Shown here: positions 19,143-26,205 of the stretch, in pieces | Position numbering within the stretch: position 1 is the first letter of the stretch | Layout: each line of letters starts with the position of its first letter | From: Ktedonobacterales bacterium | GTDB taxonomy: Bacteria > Chloroflexota > Ktedonobacteria > Ktedonobacterales > JADMIN01 | Assembly (NCBI GenBank): GCA_025450405.1 | Contig: JANWHL010000066.1 | Coordinates: forward strand, 1 to 34,182 | Direction of reading: 5' to 3' | Length of the DNA: 34,182 nucleotides | Notes under the pieces: model-generated | Told to the model about the DNA's origin: nothing | Seen by the model: the letters and a program-made list of their open reading frames with translations, nothing else | Database searches by the model: none | Made by a program: the position numbers and the translations under genes

Positions 19143-19592
19143 TTAGCGCGTCAGCGCGCCGCCGATCCGCCGGGCCCCGAGCCCGAGGATCGCCGTCAGC
19201 GCGAAGACCACCACCGCGTTGACGACATGGAAGCCCTCCAGCACGGGAAGCCCCAGCGCCGCGGGCACGTTGATGAGGAGGGGCTGGAGGACGACCAGGA
19301 CGAGCAGCAGCCCGGTCAGCCAGAGCGCGCGCCGCGGCAGCCGCGCGGCGAAACCCAGCGCCAGCAGCACCACTGGACCCAGGCTGAGCATCATGCCGAA
19401 CATCCGGTGCGCCGGCCACCAGGTGGGCTCGGCGAAGAGCCTCGCCCCCGCCAGGAACACCTGCGTCAGGATGGCCAGCGCCAGCACCGCGCTGACCGCG
19501 ACATACCCGCGCCGCCACCCGGTGCGCGCGCCGCGACCGCCGCTGGTGGTGTTGACGTCACTCCCGGTCGTTCCAATTACCGGCGGATTCAT
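19143..19592 (-). CDS. DUF6220-like four-helix membrane protein
   Basis: A 149-residue membrane protein with four predicted helices (about 30-50, 63-82, 90-107 and 122-140) after a polar Gly/Ser/Thr N-terminus. The pattern QVFLAGARLF...WWPAHRMFGMMLSL...LQPLLIN...HVVNAVVVFAL resembles the DUF6220 family, with conserved His residues in helices 2 and 4 that could bind a cofactor such as heme (inference). The ATG at 19592 follows AAGGAG. It starts 105 bases after the MFS exporter on the same strand and may be the third gene of the PadR-controlled unit. Confidence 0.75.
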   Translation of the reverse strand: MNPPVIGTTGSDVNTTSGGRGARTGWRRGYVAVSAVLALAILTQVFLAGARLFAEPTWWPAHRMFGMMLSLGPVVLLALGFAARLPRRALWLTGLLLVLVVLQPLLINVPAALGLPVLEGFHVVNAVVVFALTAILGLGARRIGGALTR

Positions 19593-19697
19593 GGTTCGCG
19601 TTCTCCTTCTCGCTCATCGTCGCCCCAGGGCTGGGATGACCGTCGTATGAAGCGTATTTCCCCCACGACGCCGTGCCGCGGGGATCGCGCCGCGCGC

Positions 19698-20954
19698 TCA
19701 CCGCACGGCCCGCTCCGTCGCGCGCGCCTCCGCGCGCTCCGGAGTCGCGTCGGCGGGCACGTCCCGGTCCGCCGCGCGGGTCGTCCCTCTCGCCGTGCGA
19801 TCCCGAGACGTTGGTGCGCTGGGCAGCGTCGGGATCGCCAGCAGCGCGCCCAGGATGACCACCGCCGCCAGCGGTCCCACCAGCCGGCCAAACGCGCCGG
19901 CGCCCTGCGCGACGCCCAGCGTCTCGCCCTGCGCGTCCGCCGGGCTCGCCAGCGAGAGCAGCGCCGTGAGCGCCGGTGTCACCGCGCCATCGCCCACGCT
20001 GACCAGCCCCAGCGCGCCGAGCACCAGCGCCAGCGTGCCGCTCCACGGCAGCAGGATCAGCCCGGCGGCCAGCAGCGCCATCCCGGCGATCAGCACGCGC
20101 CGCTCGCCCAGCCCCTTGACCACCTGGCCGACCACCCCGCCCTGCATCACCACAATCACCACGCCCACGTAGGCGAAGAGAAAGCCGTTCTGCCGAGCGG
20201 TCCAGCCAAACGTGCGCTGGGTGAGCAGGACGAAGACGGTCTCCATGCCCGTGAAGGCCACGGTGTAGAGCAGGTTGATCGCGACCAGCCGCGCCACCCC
20301 CGGCCGCCGGAGCGCCCGCCCCCAACCGGCGACGAGCGCGTCGCGCACCCGCGCGGTGGGCGTGGGGACCGTGGTCTCCGCGACCCGGCGCCGCCGTGTC
20401 TCGGGCAGCAGCCGCCACACCAGCACGGCGTTGACCAGCGCCACCCCCATCGCGACCCAGAACGGCACCGCCTCGCCCAGCGCGGCCAGTGCGCCGCCCA
20501 GCGCCGGGCCAACCACAAAGCCCAGCCCGATGGCCGCGCCGATCACGCCCATTGCCCGCGCGCGCCCCTCGCGCGGCGTCACATCCGCCACCACCGCCTG
20601 CGCCGACCCGATGTTCGACGCGCCCAGCCCGCCGACGAACCGCGCCACGAAGAGCAGGGCGAGCGAGCCGGACAGCGCCGTCAGCGCGAACGCCGCGCCC
20701 TCCACCACCAGCGAGAGCAGGATGATCGGCTTGCGGCCGAAGCGGTCCGAGAGCGCGCCCAGCATGGGCGTGAAGAGGATCTGCGCCAGGGCATAGGCCG
20801 CCAGCAGCGCCCCGATCGCGCGCGGCCCCGCGCCCAGGCGTTCGGCCCAGAAGGGCAGCAGCGGAATCACCAGGCCGAAGCCGGTGAAGTCGATGAAGAT
20901 CGTCAGCGCCATGAGGACGAGCGGCGACCCAAACGTCCGATTGCGGTTCCGCAT
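19698..20954 (-). CDS. MFS transporter, TetA/drug-exporter-like
   Basis: A 418-residue, 12-helix major facilitator protein. Motif A, GALSDRFGRKPII, lies between helices 2 and 3 (about 66-78), and the helix 1 stretch FIDFTGFGLVIPLLPF is typical of the TetA-like DHA1 exporters. A charged central loop (RLLPETRRRRVAE) separates the halves, and the C-terminal ~45 residues are Arg/Ala/Thr-rich and probably cytoplasmic. The ATG at 20954 follows AGAGGTGG. It lies 72 bases after padR on the same strand, and its own promoter region carries a palindrome also found before padR, so it is the likely target of that repressor. The substrate is unknown. Confidence 0.9.
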   Translation of the reverse strand: MRNRNRTFGSPLVLMALTIFIDFTGFGLVIPLLPFWAERLGAGPRAIGALLAAYALAQILFTPMLGALSDRFGRKPIILLSLVVEGAAFALTALSGSLALLFVARFVGGLGASNIGSAQAVVADVTPREGRARAMGVIGAAIGLGFVVGPALGGALAALGEAVPFWVAMGVALVNAVLVWRLLPETRRRRVAETTVPTPTARVRDALVAGWGRALRRPGVARLVAINLLYTVAFTGMETVFVLLTQRTFGWTARQNGFLFAYVGVVIVVMQGGVVGQVVKGLGERRVLIAGMALLAAGLILLPWSGTLALVLGALGLVSVGDGAVTPALTALLSLASPADAQGETLGVAQGAGAFGRLVGPLAAVVILGALLAIPTLPSAPTSRDRTARGTTRAADRDVPADATPERAEARATERAVR

Positions 20955-20982
20955 GTGACCACCTCTGTGTACCGGCATTTAT

Positions 20983-21011
20983 GTCAGGGTTGACCTGAAG
21001 ACCAAAAAAGG
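20983..21011 (-). promoter_or_regulatory. Candidate promoter and PadR operator for the MFS gene
   Basis: Within the padR-MFS gap the plus strand reads GTCA-GGGT-TGAC (20983-20994), a perfect palindrome. Its last bases also form TCAGG-N5-CCTGA (20984-20998). On the minus strand it directly precedes CATAAA, a possible -10, with TTGGTC 16 bp further upstream as -35. The palindrome thus fills the promoter spacer. The same box (one arm base different) precedes padR. Confidence 0.5.
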
Positions 21012-21026
21012 GGAGCGGACGTTGGC

Positions 21027-21674
21027 CTACTCCCGAGAGCCGGCGCCATCGGCCCCATCGGCGGACGGCGCGGCGAGTGTGGATGCGGCGCCGAGCGCGC
21101 GCGGGCCGGGCGCGCCCTCCGCCGGGATCTGGATCAGCGTCCGCGCCAGCCAGCCCAGCTCGGCGTCCAGCAGCGCCAATTGGTGATCGGTCACCAACCG
21201 GTGCGCGCGGTCCTGGATCTGCGCCGCGCGAATGTGGAACTCCACGTCGGCCCGCGCCCGCGCGACCCGCTCATAGCGCTCCCGCAGCAGCGCGACCACC
21301 TCAGCCGGTGGCAGCTGATCGAGGAAGAAGAGGCACGCGTCCAGATCGTCGAGCGGCGCCGTGTGGCCGCGGAGCGCCTCGCGCAGCAGATCCGCGAAGT
21401 GGCCGCGACCCGCCGCGGTGATGTGGTACACCTCCCGCTCGCGCGGCACCACCTCGTCGTGTGCTAGCCCCGTGCCCGGCGCGTCCACCAGCTCCCGCCG
21501 CGCCTCCAGATACCCATCCTCCGCCAGCCGCTCCAACTGATAGTAGATGGTGGGCTTTTTGATGTGCTCCGCGAACAGGTGGTGATGTTGTTCGATGACC
21601 TCGCGCACCTGCTGCCCGTACATTGGCCGCTCCAGCAGGAGTCCCAGGAGCATCAGTTGCCGGTAGTTCGCCAT
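21027..21674 (-). CDS. PadR family transcriptional regulator
   Basis: A 215-residue DNA-binding repressor. The winged helix-turn-helix occupies about 1-90 with MLLGLLLERPMYGQQVREVI, the recognition region KKPTIYYQLERLAEDGYLEA and the wing EVYHITAAGRGHF. The C-terminal part (100-180) is a long-helix dimerisation domain of the PadR subfamily-2 type, followed by an Ala/Gly-rich tail. PadR proteins bind small aromatic or drug-like ligands and often control an adjacent exporter. Here the MFS gene follows directly, fitting that model. The ATG at 21674 lies 19 bases after a box resembling the one before the MFS gene, suggesting autoregulation. Confidence 0.92.
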   Translation of the reverse strand: MANYRQLMLLGLLLERPMYGQQVREVIEQHHHLFAEHIKKPTIYYQLERLAEDGYLEARRELVDAPGTGLAHDEVVPREREVYHITAAGRGHFADLLREALRGHTAPLDDLDACLFFLDQLPPAEVVALLRERYERVARARADVEFHIRAAQIQDRAHRLVTDHQLALLDAELGWLARTLIQIPAEGAPGPRALGAASTLAAPSADGADGAGSRE

Positions 21675-21686
21675 GTCGCCGCCTCG

Positions 21687-21704
21687 TGTTATATCAACAT
21701 TGAC
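21687..21704 (-). promoter_or_regulatory. Candidate -10 and PadR box upstream of padR
   Basis: The plus strand reads ATCA-ACAT-TGAC (21693-21704), matching the MFS box GTCA-GGGT-TGAC in both arms except one base. On the minus strand it is followed at once by TATAAC, a good -10. The same offset to the -10 is found at both sites. No clear -35 was found. Confidence 0.5.
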
Positions 21705-21797
21705 TTAATTGTACCGCGGCCGGGGCGTCGCCTCAAGACCATGATCCGCCTTGGGATAGTCCGCGCAGGGGTGGGCCTCTGGCGCGCCAGGCACGAC

Positions 21798-21825
21798 GAA
21801 AGCCGGGCGCGAATGCGCCCGGCTT
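21798..21825 (-). terminator. Hairpin terminator after rpmB
   Basis: AAAGCCGGGCGC (21798-21809) pairs perfectly with GCGCCCGGCTTT (21814-21825) around GAAT: a 12-bp stem, the strongest short hairpin nearby. It lies 94 bases downstream of the rpmB stop. Only three T residues follow on either strand, so it is a GC-rich, weak-U-tract terminator. Confidence 0.65.
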
Positions 21826-21918
21826 TGGAGTGACCCTCTATCGCGAAGCCCGATGGCTGGCACGAGGCATGCGGTCAGCACCAGAGCGTATGCCGGCGCG
21901 TGGTCGCCGCGCCTCAGC

Positions 21919-22113
21919 CTAGCGGGCCTTCGGCACCTTGACCATCGTGCGCAGACACCGCGTGCAAATGTTCACCGTCCGCATCCGCCCGTCGATCATC
22001 AGATGGCGGTGCTGCACGTTCACCACGAACCGCCGATTGGTCTTGCGGTTCGAGTGGCTGACCTTGTGGCCGTATCCCGGCTTGCGCTCACAGACATCAC
22101 AGCGACCATGCAT
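21919..22113 (-). CDS. rpmB: 50S ribosomal protein L28
   Basis: A 64-residue ribosomal protein of the large subunit. It is the zinc-binding form: CDVC (Cys5, Cys8) at the start and CTRC (Cys50, Cys53) near the end form a four-cysteine site. The core KVSHSNRKTNRRF is the family signature. The ATG at 22113 follows AAAGGGG. It is divergent from the Asp23-FakA operon, the same neighbourhood seen in Firmicutes. It has a good promoter of its own at 22168-22196. Confidence 0.97.
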   Translation of the reverse strand: MHGRCDVCERKPGYGHKVSHSNRKTNRRFVVNVQHRHLMIDGRMRTVNICTRCLRTMVKVPKAR

Positions 22114-22126
22114 GTCGCGCTACCCC

Positions 22127-22156
22127 TTTACACCGAGTGGTGGCGTCCTGTATGAT
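22127..22156 (+). promoter_or_regulatory. Promoter for the Asp23-fakA-fakB operon
   Basis: TTTACA (22127-22132) and TATGAT (22151-22156) are separated by 18 bp; each matches five of six consensus bases. The transcript would begin near 22163, about 130 bases before the Asp23 start. It overlaps the rpmB leader and faces the rpmB promoter. Confidence 0.6.
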
Positions 22157-22167
22157 GACACCCCAAG

Positions 22168-22196
22168 AGTATATCATCCGAGCCATGTCCGCGCAA
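22168..22196 (-). promoter_or_regulatory. Promoter for rpmB
   Basis: On the minus strand, TTGCGC (22196-22191) and TATACT (22173-22168) are 17 bp apart. The start would be near 22161, about 48 bases before the rpmB ATG and nearly at the start predicted for the opposing promoter. Confidence 0.6.
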
Positions 22197-22292
22197 GACG
22201 GGACCCGCATCCACGACGGTTGGCCGCGCGGGTGACCGGGCGTCCTGGCGCCAGCGGCGCACGAGAGCGCACGAGAAAGAATCGGGGAGACG

Positions 22293-22853
22293 ATGGAGAT
22301 CCGGACCCGGCCCGCCGAGCCGCCGACCTCACCGCCGCCTGGCGCGCGCCTCCGGCCGCCACTGGCGCCGCGATCGCGGCCCGCGCCTCTGGCCCCGCCC
22401 CGCGGCAAGATCGAGGTCTCCGCGCGTGCCATCGCCACGGTGGCTGGCCGCGCCACCACTGAGTGCTACGGCGTGGTCGGCATCGCCGATCGCCACTCGC
22501 GCTTTGTCCGCCTCGAGTTCCTGCCCCCCGAACGCTACGATCACGGCGTGGAAGTGCGCTTCGTCCAGGATCACGTGGCGATCGAGCTGTATGTGGTGCT
22601 GGAGTACGGCCTGCGCATCTCCGAGATCGCCCGCAACCTGATCAAAGATGTCAAATACGCCGTCGAGCGGAGCCTGGGCCTCTCGGTCGTGGAGGTCAAC
22701 GTCAATGTCCAGGGCCTGCGCGTCAGCGATCCACGACCCGGCGATCATGGGGCCGGCGATCATCAGCCTGGCGATCAGGAGGCCGGCGAGCGGCGCGAGC
22801 CCGCGCCGCTTGGTGAGCCCACCGAGCGGGCCGACCGGCGCGAGCGCGGCTGA
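22293..22853 (+). CDS. Asp23/Gls24 family envelope stress protein
   Basis: A 186-residue protein whose middle (about 38-145) is the Asp23/Gls24 domain: GKIEVSARAIATVAGRATTECYGVVGIAD, then IAIELYVVLEYGLRISEIA-like strands and VVEVNVNVQGLRV. In Firmicutes, Asp23-family proteins lie at the membrane and act in envelope stress; the short paralogue YloU sits beside fakA, as here. The N-terminus is a Pro-rich extension, and the C-terminus contains five-residue repeats of the PGDHG/AGDHQ type ending in a charged tail; both are probably disordered. The ATG at 22293 follows GGGGAGACG. The stop codon lies inside a 14-bp tandem repeat. It is the first gene of the fakA operon. Confidence 0.88.
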   Translation: MEIRTRPAEPPTSPPPGARLRPPLAPRSRPAPLAPPRGKIEVSARAIATVAGRATTECYGVVGIADRHSRFVRLEFLPPERYDHGVEVRFVQDHVAIELYVVLEYGLRISEIARNLIKDVKYAVERSLGLSVVEVNVNVQGLRVSDPRPGDHGAGDHQPGDQEAGERREPAPLGEPTERADRRERG

Positions 22854-22883
22854 CCGAGCGCGGCTGACCGAGCGCGGCTGACC
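22842..22883. repeat. 14-bp tandem repeat, three copies, spanning a stop codon
   Basis: GAGCGCGGCTGACC occurs three times without a mismatch. The stop codon of the Asp23 gene (22851-22853) lies in the first copy. A 14-bp unit does not keep frame, so the TGA recurs in other frames. Copy-number change would move the 3' end of the gene. Confidence 0.85.
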
Positions 22884-23042
22884 GGGAGCGGCGGGCCGCG
22901 GGCCGGGCCCGTGGCGCGCCTGGAGCCAGCTATGCCACTGTACGCGCCACGTGCGCGGGAGCGAGTGCCACAGGCGCGTTGGGCGCCGCGGGCCAGTCAG
23001 CGCGGGACCTCGTAGGGCGGTCGTGTGAGAGGAACGGAGGGC

Positions 23043-23063
23043 GGGAGGGGATCGTTGGTCCCC
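23043..23063 (+). promoter_or_regulatory. Displaced ribosome binding site with hairpin before fakA
   Basis: The best SD-like run, GGGAGGGG (23043-23050), ends 20 bases before the only possible ATG (23071), too far for normal use. GGGGA (23047-23051) can pair with TCCCC (23059-23063), which would shorten the gap but also sequester part of the site. This may control fakA translation. Confidence 0.35.
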
Positions 23064-23070
23064 GACGACT

Positions 23071-24831
23071 ATGGCAGGTAAATTCTGGTCGCGCCTCACC
23101 GGCGCGCGCACCAAGCGCATCACGGCGTTCGACGGCCAGGATCTCAAGGGCGCCATGCTGGCCGCCCACGCCTGGCTTCGTGAGCACCGCGACATCATCA
23201 ACGCGCTCAACGTCTTCCCCGTGCCCGACGGCGACACCGGTACCAACATGTCGCTCACGATGGACGCCGCCATCCGCGCCATCGCCGACGCCACCGACAC
23301 CTCCGTCTCCATCATCGCCGAGAAGCTCTCGCGCGGTGCCCTGATGGGCGCCCGAGGCAACTCCGGCGTCATCACCTCCCAGATCCTCCGCGGCATCAGC
23401 AACGGCATCGACGGCAAGGACACCATCACCCCCGCTGACTTCGCGGCCGCCCTCGGCCTCGCCGCCCAGATGGCCTATCGCGCCGTCATCAAGCCGGTGG
23501 AGGGCACCATCCTCACCGTCGTGCGTGAGAGCGCCGAGGCCGCCCAGCGCAGCGCCGCCGGCGGCGCCGACATGACCGTGCTCCTGACCGACATTGTCAC
23601 CGCCGCGCGAGCCGCCGTGGCCAAGACCCCCGACCTCCTGCCCACGCTCAAGCAAGCCGGCGTCGTGGATGCCGGCGGCCAGGGGCTCACCACCATCTTT
23701 GAGGGCATGCTCCGCTTCGTCCGCGGCGAGCCTACCCAGCTCTCGCCCGCCCAGGAGCGCGCCGAGTCCGAGGATGTCCACCGCGGCCGCGTCTCCATCG
23801 AGGAGGAGTACGGCTACGAGGTCGTCTTCCTCCTGCGCGGCGAGAACCTGAACATCGACGAGATCCGCGACACCATCACCCGTATGGGCGGTGTCTCCAC
23901 GGTCGTCGCCGGCGATACGCGCCTGCTCAAGGTCCACACGCATACCCAGCACCCCGGCGAGATCCTCGATTATGGGGTCAGCCTGGGCAGCCTCCAGGAC
24001 ATCAACATCGAGAACCTCCAGGAGCAGAGCCTGCGCTATGCCGCCGAAGGCGCCCGCGAGCGCGGCGAGACGGAGGCGACACCAGGCGCCAATGGCGCGG
24101 CCGCTGGTGGCGCGACTACCGCGGCGGGCACCGCCGTGGCCGTGCCGCCCGCTCCCACCGCGCGCCGTGAGATCGGCGAGGTCGCCACCGTCGCGGTGGC
24201 GGCTGGCGACGGCTGGCGCCGGGTCTACGAGAGCCTGGGCGTTGCCGCCATCGTGCCCGGCGGCCAGACGATGAACCCGAGCACGCAGGAGCTCCTCGCC
24301 GCCGTCGAGAGCGTCCCCTCGCCCAAGGTGATTCTGCTGCCCAATAATGGCAATGTGATCATGAGCGCGCGCCAGGTGGAGCAGCTCACCCAGAAGCAGG
24401 TCTGCGTCGTGCCCAGCCGCTCGCTGCCCCAGGGCGTCAGCGCGCTGCTCGCCTTCAACTTCGACGCCGACTTCGCCGCCAACTGTCGCGCGATGGAGGC
24501 GGCCCTGGGCAATGTCCAGACCGTCGAGATCACGCGCGCCGTGCGCACCGTCGATCTGGATGGCATCCACTGCGATGAGGGTGACATTATCGGCCTCGTC
24601 AACGACCGGCTCGTCGCGGCCGGCCAGGATGGCGACACCGTCATCCGCGCGGCGCTCGGCCGCGCTGAGGTGGAACGCTACGAGATCATCACGCTGTACT
24701 ACGGCGCCGAGACCGACGAAGCCGCCGCGCTAGCCCTGGCCGGCCGCATCCGCGGCTGGTACAACGGGATCGAGGTCGAGGTCGTCAACGGCGGACAGCC
24801 GTACTACGCCTTCATTCTGGCCGTGGAATGA
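23071..24831 (+). CDS. fakA: Fatty acid kinase catalytic subunit (DAK2 domain, FakA/YloV)
   Basis: Phosphorylates fatty acids bound to FakB, giving acyl-phosphate for phospholipid synthesis. The 586 residues begin with a DAK2 kinase domain. The Mg-ATP motif is LNVFPVPDGDTGTNM (aspartates 53 and 55), followed by GARGNSGVITSQILRG (93-108). A middle domain follows (~230-330), then an Ala/Gly/Thr-rich linker (~330-370) and a DegV-like C-terminal domain (PGGQTMNPST, LPNNGNVIMSA, VVPSRSLPQG). The linker is longer than I expect for the family. The ATG at 23071 is the only usable start. The DegV-type FakB gene follows directly. Confidence 0.94.
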   Translation: MAGKFWSRLTGARTKRITAFDGQDLKGAMLAAHAWLREHRDIINALNVFPVPDGDTGTNMSLTMDAAIRAIADATDTSVSIIAEKLSRGALMGARGNSGVITSQILRGISNGIDGKDTITPADFAAALGLAAQMAYRAVIKPVEGTILTVVRESAEAAQRSAAGGADMTVLLTDIVTAARAAVAKTPDLLPTLKQAGVVDAGGQGLTTIFEGMLRFVRGEPTQLSPAQERAESEDVHRGRVSIEEEYGYEVVFLLRGENLNIDEIRDTITRMGGVSTVVAGDTRLLKVHTHTQHPGEILDYGVSLGSLQDINIENLQEQSLRYAAEGARERGETEATPGANGAAAGGATTAAGTAVAVPPAPTARREIGEVATVAVAAGDGWRRVYESLGVAAIVPGGQTMNPSTQELLAAVESVPSPKVILLPNNGNVIMSARQVEQLTQKQVCVVPSRSLPQGVSALLAFNFDADFAANCRAMEAALGNVQTVEITRAVRTVDLDGIHCDEGDIIGLVNDRLVAAGQDGDTVIRAALGRAEVERYEIITLYYGAETDEAAALALAGRIRGWYNGIEVEVVNGGQPYYAFILAVE

Positions 24832-24905
24832 GTCCCCCGCCGGCGGGGCGCGCCGGCACAGCGAGCGCCGCCGCGAGCCGATGGGCGCGCGGGGTGGAGG
24901 GCACC

Positions 24906-25751
24906 GTGGCCGTACGCATCGTGGTCGACAGCACAGCGGACATCCCGCGCGATCGCGCCAGCACGCTGGGGATCGAGATCGCCCCGCTGGCGGTGCTCTT
25001 CGGCGACCAGGCTTACCTGGACGGGATCGATCTGGACGGACCGACCTTCTATCAGAAGCTCGCCGCCAGCACCGTCTTGCCCACCACCTCGGCGCCCTCG
25101 CCGGGCATCTTCGAGGAGGCGTATCAGCGGGCCATCGCCGCTGGCGCCACCGCCATCCTCTCCATCCACCTCGCCAGCGCCCTCAGCGGCACCTTGCAGG
25201 CGGCTCGCACCGCCGCCCAGGTGGTGAGCCAGCGCAGCGGCATCCCCATCGAGCTGGTGGACTCCGGCACGGTCAGCGCCGGCTTTGGCCTGCCCGCCGA
25301 GATGGTCGCCGCCGAGGCGCTCCAAGGCAAGGGTCTGCCCGAGCTGAAGGCCCGCGCCGAGAGCCTCTGCCGCCGCGCCCGCATCTACGCCGTCCTCGAC
25401 ACACTGACCTATCTCCAGCGCGGCGGACGCATCGGCCGTGCCCAGGCCATGGTCGGCACGCTCCTCAATGTCAAACCCATCATCGCCGTCCGCGACGGCC
25501 AGGTCGTGCCCGTCGAGAACGTGCGCACCCGCGGCAAGGCCTATGAGCGCATCGGCCAGCTCACCGCCGCGCTCGGTCCGCTGGAGGCGCTCGCGCTCGT
25601 CGAGAGCGACCAGACCGCCGCCCAGCAGCTCACGGCCGTCGTTCAGCGCGTGTGGGATGGCCCGATCGAGGACTTCGCGCTCGGCCCGGTTGTCGGCACC
25701 CACGCCGGGCCCGCCGCGGCGGGCGTGGCGGCCATCCTGCGCGAAGGGTAG
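24906..25751 (+). CDS. fakB: DegV family fatty-acid-binding protein (FakB)
   Basis: A 281-residue DegV-fold protein that presents a bound fatty acid to FakA. The start RIVVDSTADIP, the loop LPTTSAPSPGIFEEAY, HLASALSGTLQAA, ELVDSGTVSAGFG and TYLQRGGRIGRAQA are family hallmarks; the Ser/Thr residues in TSAPS and LSGT contact the carboxylate in known FakB structures. I chose GTG 24906, preceded by GGAGGG, because DegV proteins begin almost at this strand. An ATG at 24828 overlaps the fakA stop (ATGA) and would add 26 Ala/Arg-rich residues; coupling through it remains possible. Immediate linkage to fakA supports the FakB role over an unrelated DegV. Confidence 0.9.
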   Translation: MAVRIVVDSTADIPRDRASTLGIEIAPLAVLFGDQAYLDGIDLDGPTFYQKLAASTVLPTTSAPSPGIFEEAYQRAIAAGATAILSIHLASALSGTLQAARTAAQVVSQRSGIPIELVDSGTVSAGFGLPAEMVAAEALQGKGLPELKARAESLCRRARIYAVLDTLTYLQRGGRIGRAQAMVGTLLNVKPIIAVRDGQVVPVENVRTRGKAYERIGQLTAALGPLEALALVESDQTAAQQLTAVVQRVWDGPIEDFALGPVVGTHAGPAAAGVAAILREG

Positions 25752-25806
25752 CGCGATTAGCGCGGCGGCGATCGCCAGGCCCACGACCCAGGGAGGGGGC
25801 GCGCCC

Positions 25807-26205
25807 ATGCCACGGTTCTTCACGCGTGCCGAGGCCGACGCGCTGCTCCCGCGCCTCGATCCCGTGCTCGTCGAGCTGCGTGACCTCCGTGCCGAGCTGA
25901 GCACCGAGGAAGAAGCGCTGGGCCAGCTGCGCCAGCGGATGCTCGGGAATGGCCACGGCCTCCAGGGCGCTCTCACCCGCCACCGGGCCCGCGCCGCCGA
26001 GATCGTCGCCGCCATCAACGAACGCGTGCGCCAGATCAACGGCTGGGGCGTCCTGGTCAAAGACCTCGAGATGGGCCTGGTGGATTTCCCCACCGAGCGC
26101 GACGGTGAGGAGGTCTACCTCTGCTGGCGCCTGGGCGAGCCGCGTGTCGCCTGGTGGCACTCTATCGAGGGCGGCTTCGCCGCGCGCGAGCCCCTCGAAG
26201 ATTAG
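25807..26205 (+). CDS. DUF2203 family protein
   Basis: A 132-residue soluble protein of the uncharacterised DUF2203 family. FFTRAEADALLPRLDPVLVELRDL opens a long helical hairpin (about 1-75). The conserved INGWGVLVKDLEMGLVDFP and the end VYLCWRLGEPRVAWWHSIEGGF are the family signature. The ATG at 25807 lies about 10 bases after GGGAGGGG. It begins 55 bases after fakB on the same strand and is probably the last gene of this operon. Its stop overlaps the stop of the next, convergent gene. Function is unknown. Confidence 0.9.
   Translation: MPRFFTRAEADALLPRLDPVLVELRDLRAELSTEEEALGQLRQRMLGNGHGLQGALTRHRARAAEIVAAINERVRQINGWGVLVKDLEMGLVDFPTERDGEEVYLCWRLGEPRVAWWHSIEGGFAAREPLED

Noticed and set aside
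19044..20993. A 649-codon plus-strand frame opposite the MFS and DUF6220 genes
   Set aside because: It is composed almost entirely of Arg, Gln, His and Pro, as expected for the antisense of membrane-protein codons. The minus-strand genes have family motifs and ribosome binding sites.
24828..24905. Upstream ATG start for fakB overlapping the fakA stop (ATGA)
   Set aside because: It would add 26 Ala/Arg-rich residues absent from DegV proteins and lacks an SD sequence; GTG 24906 has GGAGGG and starts right before the first conserved strand.
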